A DNA stretch of 64,000 nucleotides from Nocardioides mesophilus. Its GTDB lineage: Bacteria > Actinomycetota > Actinomycetes > Propionibacteriales > Nocardioidaceae. Each line of letters opens with the position of its first letter. Position 1 is the stretch's first letter. A program made the translations under genes and the position numbers. Positions 51,375-61,211 of the stretch are shown one piece after another. The notes beneath the pieces were generated by a model, which saw only the letters and a program-made list of their open reading frames with translations, had not been told where the DNA came from and ran no database searches. The DNA lies in the NCBI RefSeq assembly GCF_014395785.1, contig NZ_CP060713.1:896501-960500 (forward strand). Reading direction: 5' to 3'.

Positions 51375-54300
51375 ATGTTCTCCAAGGTGCTGGTGGCCAA
51401 CCGTGGCGAGATCGCGATCCGTGCGTTCCGCGCCGCCTATGAGCTCGGAGCCCGCACGGTCGCGGTGTTCCCCCATGAGGACCGCGGTTCCGAGCACCGC
51501 CTCAAGGCCGACGAGGCCTACGAGATCGGCGAGCGCGGCCACCCGGTGCGCGCCTACCTCGACCCGGACGTGATCGTGGCCGCCGCCCTCAAGGCCGGGG
51601 CCGACGCGGTCTACCCCGGCTACGGCTTCCTCTCCGAGAACCCCCGTCTCGCGGAGGCCTGCGCGAACGCCGGGATCACGTTCATCGGCCCGACCGCCGA
51701 CGTGCTCACCCTGACCGGCAACAAGGCCCGCGCGATCGCCGCGGCCCGGGCGGCCGGCGTCCCGACGCTGGCCTCGGTCGAGCCGTCGACCGATCCCGAC
51801 GCCCTCGTCGCCTCCGCCGCGGACATGCCCTACCCGCTGTTCGTGAAGGCGGTCGCCGGCGGCGGCGGCCGCGGCATGCGCCGGGTCGACGACCCGGCGC
51901 ACCTGCGCGAGGCGGTCGAGACCTGCATGCGCGAGGCCGAGGGTGCCTTCGGCGACCCGACCGTCTTCATCGAGCAGGCCGTCGTCGAGCCCCGCCACAT
52001 CGAGGTGCAGATCCTCAGCGACGGGACCGGGCGGGACAACGGGGTGATCCACCTCTTCGAGCGGGACTGCTCGGTGCAGCGGCGGCACCAGAAGGTCGTC
52101 GAGATCGCCCCGGCCCCCAACCTGCCCGCCGAGCTCCGGGACCGGATGTGCGCCGACGCGGTGCGCTTCGCACGCGAGATCGGCTACCGCAACGCCGGCA
52201 CCGTGGAGTTCCTGCTCGATCCCGACGGCAACTACGTGTTCATCGAGATGAACCCGCGGATCCAGGTCGAGCACACCGTCACCGAGGAGGTCACCGACGT
52301 CGACCTCGTGCAGTCCCAGATGCGCATCGCCTCCGGCGAGACCCTCGAGGACCTCGGGCTGTTCCAGGAGCAGATCGTGCTGCGCGGCGCCGCCCTCCAG
52401 TGCCGGATCACCACCGAGGACCCCGCCAACGGGTTCCGCCCCGACACCGGCAAGATCACCACCTACCGCTCCCCCGGCGGCGCCGGGGTCCGCCTCGACG
52501 GCGGCACCACCTACACCGGCGCCGAGGTCAGCGCGCACTTCGACTCGATGCTCGCGAAGCTGACCTGCCGCGGCCGGGACTTCACCACCGCGGTGGACCG
52601 GGCCCGCCGCGCGGTCGCGGAGTTCCGGATCCGCGGAGTGGCCACCAACATCCCGTTCCTGCAGGCGGTCCTCGACGACCCGGACTTCCGGGCCGGCCGG
52701 GTCACCACCTCGTTCATCGAGACCCACCCGCAGCTGCTCACCGCCCGCTCGAGCGCCGACCGCGGCACCAAGCTGCTCACCTACCTCGCCGATGTGACCG
52801 TCAACCAGCCGCACGGCCCGTCGCCGGCCAGCGTGGACCCGGCCAGCAAGCTGCCGCCGCTCGACCTCGCCGTGCCGGCCCCCGACGGCACCCGGCAGCT
52901 GCTGCTGCAGGTCGGGCCGGAGGAGTTCGCCCGCCGGCTGCGCGCCCAGGAGCAGGTGGCGGTCACCGACACGACCTTTCGCGACGCCCACCAGTCGCTG
53001 CTGGCCACCCGGGTCCGGACCCGCGACCTCACCGCGGTCGCCGGCCACGTGGCCCGGATGACGCCGCAGCTGTGGAGCCTCGAGGCGTGGGGCGGAGCGA
53101 CGTACGACGTGGCCCTGCGCTTCCTCTCCGAGGACCCCTGGGAGCGGCTGGACGCGCTGCGCCAGGCGGTGCCGAACATCTGCCTGCAGATGCTGCTGCG
53201 GGGCCGCAACACGGTCGGCTACACGCCGTACCCGACCGAGGTCACCGCGGCCTTCGTCGAGGAGGCGGCGCGCACCGGCGTGGACGTGTTCCGGATCTTC
53301 GACGCGCTCAACGACGTCGAGCAGATGGCCCCGGCGATCGAGGCGGTCCGCGCCACCGGGACCGCGGTGGCCGAGGTGGCGCTCTGCTACACCGGCGACC
53401 TCTCGGACCCCGACGAGAAGCTCTACACCCTCGACTACTACCTGCGGCTCGCGGAGCGGATCGCCGAGGCCGGTGCGCACGTCTTCGCGATCAAGGACAT
53501 GGCCGGCCTGCTGCGGGCCCCGGCGGCGCGCACCCTGGTCACCGCGCTGCGCGAGCGGTTCGACCTGCCGGTGCACCTGCACACCCACGACACCCCCGGC
53601 GGCCAGCTCGCCACCCTGCTCGCGGCCATCGACGCCGGAGTCGACGCCGTGGACGCCGCCTGCGCCGCGATGGCCGGCACCACCAGCCAGCCGGCGCTCT
53701 CCTCGCTGGTCGCCGCCACCGACCACAGCAGCCGGGAGACCGGCCTCGACCTGGACGCGGTCTGCGACCTCGAGCCCTACTGGGAGGCCACCCGCCGCGT
53801 CTACGCCCCGTTCGAGTCCGGGCTGCCGGCACCGACCGGGCGGGTCTACACCCACGAGATCCCCGGCGGCCAGCTCTCGAACCTGCGCCAGCAGGCGATC
53901 GCGCTGGGCCTCGGGGAGAAGTTCGAGCAGATCGAGGACATGTACGCCGCGGCCAACGCGATCCTCGGCAACATCGTCAAGGTGACGCCGTCCTCGAAGG
54001 TGGTCGGCGACCTCGCCCTGCACCTGGTCGCCGTGGGCGCCGACCCGGCCGAGTTCGAGGCCGAGCCGGGCAGGTTCGACGTGCCGGACTCGGTGATCGG
54101 CTTCCTCAGCGGCGACCTCGGCGACCCGCCCGGCGGCTGGCCGGAGCCGTTCCGCACCAAGGCGCTCGCCGGCCGCACCGTGAAGCCGGTGGCGGTGGAG
54201 CTCGACGACGAGCAGCGCCGCGGGCTGCGCGAGGACCGGCGCGGCACCCTGAACCGGCTGCTGTTCCCCGGCCCGACCCAGGAGTTCCACGAGTCGCGCG

Positions 54301-54767
54301 AGCAGTACGGCGACCTCTCGGTGCTGCCCACCCCCGACTACCTCTACGGCCTGCGGCCCGGGGAGGAGCACGAGGTGGACCTGCAGGAGGGCAAGCGGCT
54401 GCTGCTCGGCCTGCAGGCGGTCGGCGAGCCCGACGAGCGCGGCATCCGGTCGGTGCTCTGCACGATCAACGGCCACCTCCGCCCGGTCGCCGTCCGGGAC
54501 CGCTCCGTCGCGGCCGACGCGCCGACGCGCGAGCGGGCGGACACCGCCCGGGCCGGCCACGTCGCCGCGCCGTTCGACGGCGTGGTCACCCTCGCGGTGG
54601 CGGTGGACGACCGGGTCGAGGCCGGTGCCACCGTGGCCACGATCGAGGCGATGAAGATGGAGGCCGCGATCACCGCACCGGTCGCAGGCCGGGTCGAGCG
54701 GATCGCCCTGTCCGGCACCCAGCAGGTCGAGGGCGGCGACCTGGTGCTGGTGATCTCCGAGACCTGA
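51375..54767 (+). CDS. pyc: Pyruvate carboxylase
   Basis: 1130 residues, the usual single-chain length. Domains in order: biotin carboxylase (about 1-450; [52 protein letters not shown]), carboxyltransferase (from about 535; TDTTFRDAHQSLLATRVR, FRIFDALNDVEQM, HLHTHDTPGGQL), and BCCP with the biotinyl lysine near 1094 (IEAMKMEA). Makes oxaloacetate from pyruvate, bicarbonate and ATP. A modified substrate of BirA. It ends 31 bp before the convergent SpoIID gene. Confidence 0.98.
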   Translation: MFSKVLVANRGEIAIRAFRAAYELGARTVAVFPHEDRGSEHRLKADEAYEIGERGHPVRAYLDPDVIVAAALKAGADAVYPGYGFLSENPRLAEACANAGITFIGPTADVLTLTGNKARAIAAARAAGVPTLASVEPSTDPDALVASAADMPYPLFVKAVAGGGGRGMRRVDDPAHLREAVETCMREAEGAFGDPTVFIEQAVVEPRHIEVQILSDGTGRDNGVIHLFERDCSVQRRHQKVVEIAPAPNLPAELRDRMCADAVRFAREIGYRNAGTVEFLLDPDGNYVFIEMNPRIQVEHTVTEEVTDVDLVQSQMRIASGETLEDLGLFQEQIVLRGAALQCRITTEDPANGFRPDTGKITTYRSPGGAGVRLDGGTTYTGAEVSAHFDSMLAKLTCRGRDFTTAVDRARRAVAEFRIRGVATNIPFLQAVLDDPDFRAGRVTTSFIETHPQLLTARSSADRGTKLLTYLADVTVNQPHGPSPASVDPASKLPPLDLAVPAPDGTRQLLLQVGPEEFARRLRAQEQVAVTDTTFRDAHQSLLATRVRTRDLTAVAGHVARMTPQLWSLEAWGGATYDVALRFLSEDPWERLDALRQAVPNICLQMLLRGRNTVGYTPYPTEVTAAFVEEAARTGVDVFRIFDALNDVEQMAPAIEAVRATGTAVAEVALCYTGDLSDPDEKLYTLDYYLRLAERIAEAGAHVFAIKDMAGLLRAPAARTLVTALRERFDLPVHLHTHDTPGGQLATLLAAIDAGVDAVDAACAAMAGTTSQPALSSLVAATDHSSRETGLDLDAVCDLEPYWEATRRVYAPFESGLPAPTGRVYTHEIPGGQLSNLRQQAIALGLGEKFEQIEDMYAAANAILGNIVKVTPSSKVVGDLALHLVAVGADPAEFEAEPGRFDVPDSVIGFLSGDLGDPPGGWPEPFRTKALAGRTVKPVAVELDDEQRRGLREDRRGTLNRLLFPGPTQEFHESREQYGDLSVLPTPDYLYGLRPGEEHEVDLQEGKRLLLGLQAVGEPDERGIRSVLCTINGHLRPVAVRDRSVAADAPTRERADTARAGHVAAPFDGVVTLAVAVDDRVEAGATVATIEAMKMEAAITAPVAGRVERIALSGTQQVEGGDLVLVISET

Positions 54768-54774
54768 GCGGGCG

Positions 54775-54793
54775 GGCCGGGACGCGCCCGGCC
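54775..54793. terminator. Hairpin between convergent pyc and SpoIID genes
   Basis: GGCCGGG and CCCGGCC form a perfect 7-bp stem with an ACGCG loop, 8 bp after the pyc stop and 6 bp before the opposing stop. A bidirectional terminator is likely. Confidence 0.6.
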
Positions 54794-54798
54794 GGTGG

Positions 54799-56526
54799 TC
54801 AGGAGGTGCGGCGCACCTTCACCTGGCCGGTCGCCGCGATCCAGGTCAACCGGCCGGTCTCGAAGTCGGCCCGCTCGCCCCGCGCGACCGGGTAGGTGCC
54901 GCGCACCGGCCAGCCGAGACCGGACGTCCGGGGACCGCCGAGCTCGCGGTAGCGCCGCGCCAGCGCCCCCAGCAGGGCCTGTCCCCCGGTCGCCTCCCGG
55001 GCGTAGACGTCGCCGCCGTGGAACCGGGCGCGGAGCCCGCCGGCGCGCGCCTGCACGCCGGTCACCGGCAGCCCGAGCCGGCCCTCGGGCCCCTTCCAGC
55101 TCCGGTACGTCGCCAGCACCGGCCCGTAGAGCTCGCGGGCGCCGGCGGCGCGCGACCAGTAGATCTGCCCGGCGTCGAAGCTCTGCGCGGCGCCGCTCGG
55201 GACGGCGTACTCCGGGGTGCGGACCCGGCCCAGGACCGAGCGGTCACCGCCCAGCCGGGCGTAGCGGGCCATGATCTCGGTCGGGTCGATCGTGAACCAG
55301 CTCGACCGCAGCCCGTAGACCCAGCGGAAGGTGTCACCGCTGATGGTCCGATCGGCCTTGCTGCCGTCGAGCACCATCGACCAGACCCGGCCCCGCCAGT
55401 CGCCGTTGCCGTCCCGGCTGGTCACCCGGATCCGCTCCAGGGTGCCGATCGCCGGATAGGTCCGCTCGAGCCGGCCCGCGTCCACGGTGACCGACCAGTC
55501 GTGCACCCCGTTGGCGTCGTGCCCGTCGTAGGGGTCGGCCTTGGCCGGCAGGTAGGGCACCGACCCCGCCGAGGTCCAGCCCCCGCTGCTCGCGGAGAAC
55601 TGCGTGAACGCGGGGCCGCCGCCGTAGGTGAGGATCTGCCGCGCCGTGGCCTCGACGGCGGCGTTGCTGCGGCTGTCCTCGCCGCCGACACCGCCGTACA
55701 CCTGGCAGGAGGTGGTGTCGCAGATCTGGTAGTAGCGGTTCGGGGCCTGGGCGCGCGACCAGGAGGCGTACGTGCGGGCGGCGACGGCCTGGGCACGGAC
55801 CGCCTCCGCGCTCCACGACGCCGGCATCTCGTAGGGGATGACGCCCTTCAGGTAGCTGTCCATCGACAGCACGTTCACCGTGTCGCGGTCCGCGAAGCCC
55901 GCCGTCGGCGACGCCGCGCGCAGCGCGCCGCGGTAGGTGCGGGCCCCCGCCGGGGTCCACAGCGTCAGCGGAGCGCGGGCGGTGAACTCACCGTCGCCGG
56001 CGAGCACGGACCGGCCCCCCGGCTGCCAGCGGTGCCACCGCGAGGTCAGGTAGCCGACGACGGTCCTGCCGTTGGCCACGTTGAGCCGCCAGCGCTTCAC
56101 CCCGTCGAGGGTCGGGACCGGGTACGTCGTCCCGGAGCCGAGGTCGCGCAGGGTGAGCCCCGCGGCCGGGCTGACCACCAGGTCGCTGCTGGTGTCGGCG
56201 CTGATCAGCACCCGGACCTGGCCGCTCACCGTCCCCCACGTGGTGCCGGGGTAGTAGAAGTCCAGGATCTCCCGGTAGGTCAGCCCCTGCCGGGCGGCCC
56301 CGTAGGCGCCGTACTGGGACATCCCGTGGCCGTGGCCGAAGCCGTGGCCGCGCACCGTGATCTGCTTGTCCACCGGGACCCAGTAGGTCTGGTCGGTGGT
56401 CACGGCGCCCGCCGGCACCGAGGTCACGACGGCAGCGAGAGCGCCGCCGAGCAGCGCGAGCGCGGTCAGTGCCGCGACCGGTCGCCGGGCGGGCATGGCC
56501 GCTCCGACCAGTGGGCTGGTGCTCAT
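54799..56526 (-). CDS. SpoIID/LytB-domain secreted protein with LGFP repeats
   Basis: 575 residues. Signal peptide (PARRPVAALTALALLGGALAA). The SpoIID domain runs from about 45 to 320: RGHGFGHGHGMSQYGAYG, LKGVIPYEMPASWSAEAVRAQAVAARTYA, then TYGGGPAFTQFSASSGG. The C-terminal third has three LGFP-type repeats (ARYARLGGDRSVLGRV, YRSWKGPEGRLGLPV, RYRELGGPRTSGLGWPV), which bind cell-wall polymers. SpoIID proteins are lytic transglycosylases in firmicutes; the activity here is unproven. ATG 56526 has GGAGGGGA 7 nt upstream. Confidence 0.9.
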   Translation of the reverse strand: MSTSPLVGAAMPARRPVAALTALALLGGALAAVVTSVPAGAVTTDQTYWVPVDKQITVRGHGFGHGHGMSQYGAYGAARQGLTYREILDFYYPGTTWGTVSGQVRVLISADTSSDLVVSPAAGLTLRDLGSGTTYPVPTLDGVKRWRLNVANGRTVVGYLTSRWHRWQPGGRSVLAGDGEFTARAPLTLWTPAGARTYRGALRAASPTAGFADRDTVNVLSMDSYLKGVIPYEMPASWSAEAVRAQAVAARTYASWSRAQAPNRYYQICDTTSCQVYGGVGGEDSRSNAAVEATARQILTYGGGPAFTQFSASSGGWTSAGSVPYLPAKADPYDGHDANGVHDWSVTVDAGRLERTYPAIGTLERIRVTSRDGNGDWRGRVWSMVLDGSKADRTISGDTFRWVYGLRSSWFTIDPTEIMARYARLGGDRSVLGRVRTPEYAVPSGAAQSFDAGQIYWSRAAGARELYGPVLATYRSWKGPEGRLGLPVTGVQARAGGLRARFHGGDVYAREATGGQALLGALARRYRELGGPRTSGLGWPVRGTYPVARGERADFETGRLTWIAATGQVKVRRTS

Positions 56527-56736
56527 CCGGTGATCCCCTCCACGCCTCGACGCAGGCTCCGGGCTTCCCAACCCTCGGCCTGCAGGCGTGTGACTGTTGT
56601 GAGTTCAGTTGTCGCGTGTGGCTCCTGAGCGTAGGGGTGCGTACCCCTCGCCACCAGAGGATCGGTAAGACCCAGCCCCGACTTCAGGAATTACATCGTT
56701 GTGATTCGGGATTGGCGCCGCCCGTAGGGTGGGGCC

Positions 56737-57606
56737 ATGGACCTGTTGATCATCCTGCTCGTCGTCGGCGCCGCGGTGTGGGCCTACCGCACCTGGTCGG
56801 CCGGCCAGCAGCAGCGTCAGCTCGCCGTCCGCGAGGCGGCCGACCTGGCCGCCGCCCGCAAGGTCGCCGACGAGGACGTCACCCGCTTCGGCGAGGAGCT
56901 CCAGCGGCTCGACACCGACCTGCTGACCAGCGACCTCGACGAGGCCACCCGGCAGGACTACCAGCGGGCCCTGGACTCCTACGAGGGTGCCAAGAGCTCG
57001 ATGGCCGCCCTGACCCGCACCGACGACATCCGGCACGTGACCGAGGCGCTGGAGGACGGTCGCTACGCGATCGCGTGCGTCCGGGCCCGGGTGCGCGGCG
57101 AGGCGCTGCCGACCCGGCGACCGCCGTGCTTCTTCAACCCCGCGCACGGCCCCTCCTCCACCGACATCGAGTGGGCTCCGGCCGGCGGTCAGCAGCGCCA
57201 GATCCCGGTCTGCGCCGCGGACGCCGACCGGGTCGCCCAGGGCGCCGAGCCCGACATCAGGACGGTGCAGCGCGGCGTCGGCCGGGTGCCCTACTGGCAG
57301 GGCGGTCCGGCGTACTCCCCCTGGGTCTCCGGCTACTTCGGCGGGTACGCGATGTCGGGCCTGCTCCCCGGCTTCCTGCTCGGCTCGATGCTCGCCTCGG
57401 ACTGGGACGGCAACGACCTGTCCGGCGGCGAGGACGGTTTCGACACCGGCGACTCCGGTGACGGCGGCGACGCGGGTGGCGGTGACGGAGGCGACGGCGG
57501 AGGCGACTGGGGCGGCGACTCAGGAGACGGCGGCGGGGACTTCGGGGGCGGCGACTTCGGCGGCGGCGACTTCGGCGGTGGCGACTTCGGGGGCTTCGAC
57601 TTCTAG
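56737..57606 (+). CDS. Membrane-anchored coiled-coil protein with Gly/Asp tail
   Basis: 289 residues. An N-terminal TM helix (LLIILLVVGAAVWAY), a basic-acidic helical segment likely coiled coil (about 30-95), a middle region with two cysteines, and from about residue 230 a low-complexity tail dominated by Gly and Asp (GGGDFGG repeats) ending FGGFDF. Resembles TPM-domain-adjacent or Gly-rich membrane proteins; no function is assigned. Convergent with lpdA, and their stop codons abut. Confidence 0.7.
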   Translation: MDLLIILLVVGAAVWAYRTWSAGQQQRQLAVREAADLAAARKVADEDVTRFGEELQRLDTDLLTSDLDEATRQDYQRALDSYEGAKSSMAALTRTDDIRHVTEALEDGRYAIACVRARVRGEALPTRRPPCFFNPAHGPSSTDIEWAPAGGQQRQIPVCAADADRVAQGAEPDIRTVQRGVGRVPYWQGGPAYSPWVSGYFGGYAMSGLLPGFLLGSMLASDWDGNDLSGGEDGFDTGDSGDGGDAGGGDGGDGGGDWGGDSGDGGGDFGGGDFGGGDFGGGDFGGFDF

Positions 57607-59010
57607 TCAGCCGTCGACGTGGTGCAGCCGCCGGGCGGCCTCCGCGACGGAGCCGCTCATCGAGGGGTAGACGGTGAACGCGTGCGCCACCTGGTCCGCG
57701 GTCAGGTTCTGCGAGACCGCGATCGCCACCGGGTGGATCAGCTCGCTGGCCCGCGGGCCCACCACCACGCCGCCGACGATGATGCCGGTGCCGGGCCGGG
57801 CGAACAGCTTCACGAACCCGTCCCGGACCCCCTGCATCTTGGCGCGGGCGTTGCCCGAGAGCGGCAGCATCACCGTCTCGGCCTCGATCTCGCCGGCGGT
57901 GACGGCGCTCTGGCTCCAGCCCACCGTGGCGATCTCCGGTGCGGTGAACACGTTGGAGGAGACGGTCTTGAGGTCCAGCGGCGAGACCGCGTCGCCGAGG
58001 AAGTGCCACATCGCGATCCGGCCCTGCATCGCGGCCACCGAGGCCAGCATCAGGACGCCGGTGCAGTCGCCGGCGGCGTACACGCCGCGGGCCGAGGTCC
58101 GCGAGACCCGGTCGACCTCGATGAAGCCGCCGTCGTCGCAGCGGACTCCGGCCTCCTCCAGGCCCATCGCCGCGGTGTTCGGCACCGACCCGAGCGCCAG
58201 CAGGCAGTGCGAGCCCTCCACGGTGCGGCCGTCGGTGAGGGTCACCGTTACGGTCTCGCCGGAGCGGGTCACCGACTCCATCCGTGACTTCGACAGCACG
58301 GTCATGCCCCGGCGCTTGAAGACCTGCTCGATGACCTCCGCGGCGTCCGCGTCCTCCCCGGGCAGCACCCGGTCCCGGCTCGAGACCAGGGTGACGTCGA
58401 CGCCGAGCGCGTTGTAGGCGGAGGCGAACTCCGCCCCGGTCACCCCCGAGCCGACCACGATCAGCTTCTCCGGCACCTCGTCGAGGTCGTAGACCTGCTC
58501 CCAGGTCAGGATCCGCTCGCCGTCGGGCTGCGCCGTGGGCAGGGTGCGCGGGGACGCCCCGGTCGCCAGGAGCACGGCGTCCGCCTCGAGGATCTCCTCC
58601 TCGGCACCGCCGTGGCCGCCGTGGGTGGCGACCACCCGGTGCGGGCCGTCGAGCCGGCCGCGGCCCTGGAGCACCCGCACCCCGTCCCGGGTCAGCCGGC
58701 GCTCGATGTCGTCGGACTGCGCCAGCGCGAGCCGCTTGACGCGCTGGTTCACCTTGGCCAGGTCGACCCCGAGCGCGTCGTCGCGCGGGCCGGGGCGACC
58801 GATCGTCAGGCCGAGCTCCTCGGCCTCCTCCATGTCCGCCATCAGCTCGGCGGTCGCGATCAGGGTCTTGCTGGGCACGCAGTCGGTGATCACCGCCGAG
58901 CCGCCGATCCCGTCGGTGTCGACCACCGTGACGTCCGCTCCGAGCTGGGCGGCCACCAGGGCCGCCTCGTAGCCGCCGGGTCCGCCGCCGATCACCACCA
59001 CACGGTTCAT
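57607..59010 (-). CDS. lpdA: NAD(P)H-quinone dehydrogenase LpdA-like
   Basis: 467 residues, pyridine nucleotide-disulfide oxidoreductase fold. VVVIGGGPGGYEAALVAAQLGADV (FAD), GGSAVITDCVPSKTLI at the redox site, LIVVGSGVTGAEFASAYNALGV (NAD) and YAAGDCTGVL near the C-terminus, then HAFTVYPSMSG. The usual CxxxxC redox pair is reduced to a single Cys, as in mycobacterial LpdA (Rv3303c), so it is not a dihydrolipoamide dehydrogenase. Likely a quinone reductase. Its start at 59010 is 37 bp from the divergent cyclotransferase gene. Confidence 0.9.
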   Translation of the reverse strand: MNRVVVIGGGPGGYEAALVAAQLGADVTVVDTDGIGGSAVITDCVPSKTLIATAELMADMEEAEELGLTIGRPGPRDDALGVDLAKVNQRVKRLALAQSDDIERRLTRDGVRVLQGRGRLDGPHRVVATHGGHGGAEEEILEADAVLLATGASPRTLPTAQPDGERILTWEQVYDLDEVPEKLIVVGSGVTGAEFASAYNALGVDVTLVSSRDRVLPGEDADAAEVIEQVFKRRGMTVLSKSRMESVTRSGETVTVTLTDGRTVEGSHCLLALGSVPNTAAMGLEEAGVRCDDGGFIEVDRVSRTSARGVYAAGDCTGVLMLASVAAMQGRIAMWHFLGDAVSPLDLKTVSSNVFTAPEIATVGWSQSAVTAGEIEAETVMLPLSGNARAKMQGVRDGFVKLFARPGTGIIVGGVVVGPRASELIHPVAIAVSQNLTADQVAHAFTVYPSMSGSVAEAARRLHHVDG

Positions 59011-59047
59011 GGCGCCATTGTCGCAGCGCTGCCACTACGCTCCTCCC

Positions 59048-59500
59048 GTGCCCCTGTACGCCGCCTACGGGTCCAACATGGATCCCCGCCGCATGGGTGA
59101 GCGCTGCCCGCACTCCCCGCTGCGCACCACCGGCTGGCTGCTGGGCTGGCGGCTCACCTTCGGCGGGGAGGACCTCGGCTGGGACGGCGCGCTCGCCACC
59201 TTGGTGGAGGACCCGATCGAGCAGGTCTTCGTCGCGCTCTACGACGTCAGCGACGAGGACGCCGGGCGCCTCGACTCGTGGGAGAGCGCGGACTCCGGGC
59301 TCTACCGCCGGACCCGGGTGCGGGTGGACACGCTGATCGGCGAGCAGGTGGCGTGGACCTACGTGCTCGACGCCTACGAGGGCGGCCTGCCCTCCGCGAT
59401 CTACCTCGGCATCATCGCCGAGGCGGCGCAGGCGGCCGACGCCCCCGACGACTACGTCGCGGCGCTGCGCTCGCGGCCCTGCCGGTCCCTGGGCCACTGA
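59048..59500 (+). CDS. Gamma-glutamylcyclotransferase family protein
   Basis: 150 residues. The opening [19 protein letters not shown] carries the YGSN substrate-binding loop, and [19 protein letters not shown] contains the catalytic Glu region. AIG2-like proteins release 5-oxoproline from gamma-glutamyl compounds; mycobacteria have a similar gene near lpdA. GTG 59048. Confidence 0.88.
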   Translation: MPLYAAYGSNMDPRRMGERCPHSPLRTTGWLLGWRLTFGGEDLGWDGALATLVEDPIEQVFVALYDVSDEDAGRLDSWESADSGLYRRTRVRVDTLIGEQVAWTYVLDAYEGGLPSAIYLGIIAEAAQAADAPDDYVAALRSRPCRSLGH

Positions 59501-59522
59501 CACAGCCGTTACGCTGCCCCGC

Positions 59523-60347
59523 GTGAGTGAGAGCACCGGCGCCGAGCGCGCCCCCGAAAGCGCCTCCCGGGCCGCCCGCGACGCCGCCGCCAGACTGCGG
59601 GAGCTGACCGGGGTCGAGACCCACGACGTCGCCCTGGTGATGGGGTCGGGCTGGCTGCCCGCGGTGGACGCGCTGGGCGAGGCCACCGCCGAGCTGAGCA
59701 CCACCGACCTGCCCGGCTTCGCGCCGCCGGCCGTGGCCGGGCACGCCGGCAAGATCCGGTCGGTGCGCGCCGGCGACAAGAACCTGCTGGTCTTCCTCGG
59801 CCGGACGCACTTCTACGAGGGCCTCGGGGTGCGCTCGGTGGTGCACGGGGTCCGGACCGCCGCCGCCGCGGGCTGCGAGGTCGTGGTGCTGACCAACGGC
59901 TGCGGCGGCCTCAAGGAGACCTGGCAGCCCGGCACCCCGGTGCTGATCAGCGACCACCTGAACCTGACGGCGACCTCGCCGATCGAGGGCGCGAACTTCG
60001 TCGACCTCACCGACCTCTACAGCAGCCGGCTGCGGCAGCTCTGCCGGGAGGTGGAGCCGGGCCTCGACGAGGGGGTCTACGTCCAGTTCCCCGGCCCGCA
60101 CTACGAGACGCCGGCCGAGATCCGGATGGTCCGCGCCCTCGGTGGCGACCTGGTCGGGATGTCCACCGTGCTCGAGGCGATCGCTGCCCGCGAGGCCGGG
60201 CTGGAGGTGCTCGGCATCTCGCTGGTGACCAACCTGGCGGCCGGCATCACCGGCGAGCCGCTGAACCACGCCGAGGTGCTCGAGGCCGGCCGGGCCGCCG
60301 CCACCCGGATGGGCGACCTCCTCGGCGCCGTCGTGCCGCGGATCTGA
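59523..60347 (+). CDS. Purine nucleoside phosphorylase
   Basis: 274 residues, trimeric PNP type. [15 protein letters not shown] is the phosphate-binding N-terminal loop; [26 protein letters not shown] and [18 protein letters not shown] are the substrate/phosphate motifs, and VTNLAAGIT the late one. Releases ribose- or deoxyribose-1-phosphate from purine nucleosides. First gene of a salvage run with a sugar mutase and deoC. GTG 59523. Confidence 0.94.
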   Translation: MSESTGAERAPESASRAARDAAARLRELTGVETHDVALVMGSGWLPAVDALGEATAELSTTDLPGFAPPAVAGHAGKIRSVRAGDKNLLVFLGRTHFYEGLGVRSVVHGVRTAAAAGCEVVVLTNGCGGLKETWQPGTPVLISDHLNLTATSPIEGANFVDLTDLYSSRLRQLCREVEPGLDEGVYVQFPGPHYETPAEIRMVRALGGDLVGMSTVLEAIAAREAGLEVLGISLVTNLAAGITGEPLNHAEVLEAGRAAATRMGDLLGAVVPRI

Positions 60348-60351
60348 GGCC

Positions 60352-61164
60352 ATGCGCGTCCTGCTCACCGGCGCCGCGGGCAGCATCGGCACGGTCCTCA
60401 GCGCCGGCCTGACGGACCGCGGGCACGAGGTGGTGGCCGTCGACCTGCTTCCCGTGCCGGAGGGGTTCACCGGTGACAGCTGGCACACCGCGGACTGCGC
60501 CGACCCGGACGCCGTGGGTGCGGTGTTCGCCGCGGAGACCCGGACCGGGCCGCTCGACGCCGTCGTCCACCTCGCCGGGATCCCCACCGAGTCCTCGCTG
60601 CCGGTGGCGTTGCACAGCCACGTGGTGACCACCGGAGCGCTGCTCGACGCGATGGTCGGCCACGGCGTGACCCGGATGGTCTACGCGAGCAGCAACCACG
60701 CGGTCGGCCGGGTCCGCCGCTGCGAGAGCCTGGCCACCGACGTGCTCCCCCGGCCCGACACCTTCTACGGCGTGGCCAAGGTGGCCGGGGAGGCGCTGCT
60801 GGGCCTCTACGCCGACCGCTACGGCATCGACGCGCTGGCCTGCCGGATCGGCAGCTTCCTGCCGCAGCCCGAGACGGTGCGCCAGCTGTCGACCTGGCTC
60901 TCCCCCGACGACGCGGTGCGGATGGTGCAGGCGTGCCTCACCGCTCCCGACCCCGGCTTCGCCGTGCTGTACGGCGTCTCTGCGAACAGCCGCGGCTGGT
61001 GGGACCTGGCCGCGGGCCGGGCCCTCGGCTACCACCCGGAGGACGACGCGGAGACCTTCGCCGACCGGATCGCCGCGCGGCCCGAGGACCCGGCGGAGGC
61101 CGCGCTCGTCGGCGGCCCCCAGGCCACCGAGGCGTTCTACCGCCCGGCCCTCGGGGAGGGCTGA
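60352..61164 (+). CDS. NAD-dependent epimerase/dehydratase (uronate dehydrogenase-like)
   Basis: 270 residues, short-chain extended Rossmann fold. [18 protein letters not shown] binds [13 protein letters not shown] and [11 protein letters not shown] are core motifs, and [15 protein letters not shown] carries the catalytic YxxxK. The SSNHAVG segment resembles uronate dehydrogenases. The C-terminal YRPALGEG is short. It sits 4 bp downstream of PNP. Natural substrate unknown. Confidence 0.87.
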   Translation: MRVLLTGAAGSIGTVLSAGLTDRGHEVVAVDLLPVPEGFTGDSWHTADCADPDAVGAVFAAETRTGPLDAVVHLAGIPTESSLPVALHSHVVTTGALLDAMVGHGVTRMVYASSNHAVGRVRRCESLATDVLPRPDTFYGVAKVAGEALLGLYADRYGIDALACRIGSFLPQPETVRQLSTWLSPDDAVRMVQACLTAPDPGFAVLYGVSANSRGWWDLAAGRALGYHPEDDAETFADRIAARPEDPAEAALVGGPQATEAFYRPALGEG

Positions 61165-61211
61165 GCCGGCGGTCCGGTGCCCGGCCGGGCGGGGAGGCTA
61201 GCCTTCCGCCC

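Noticed and set aside
50976-54560. A 1194-codon minus-strand frame covering pyruvate carboxylase
   Set aside because: Complete pyc with all motifs lies on the other strand; the antisense frame has repetitive Arg/Gly/Val composition and no recognisable domain.
56527-56736. Possible c-di-AMP (ydaO-like) riboswitch upstream of the SpoIID gene
   Set aside because: A short CGACAACTGAACTC-like segment resembles one conserved strand, but the remaining conserved paired elements could not be drawn, so no RNA is called.
57607-59010. Dihydrolipoamide dehydrogenase
   Set aside because: Only one of the two redox cysteines is present at the active-site loop (DCVPSK), which fits LpdA-type quinone dehydrogenase instead.
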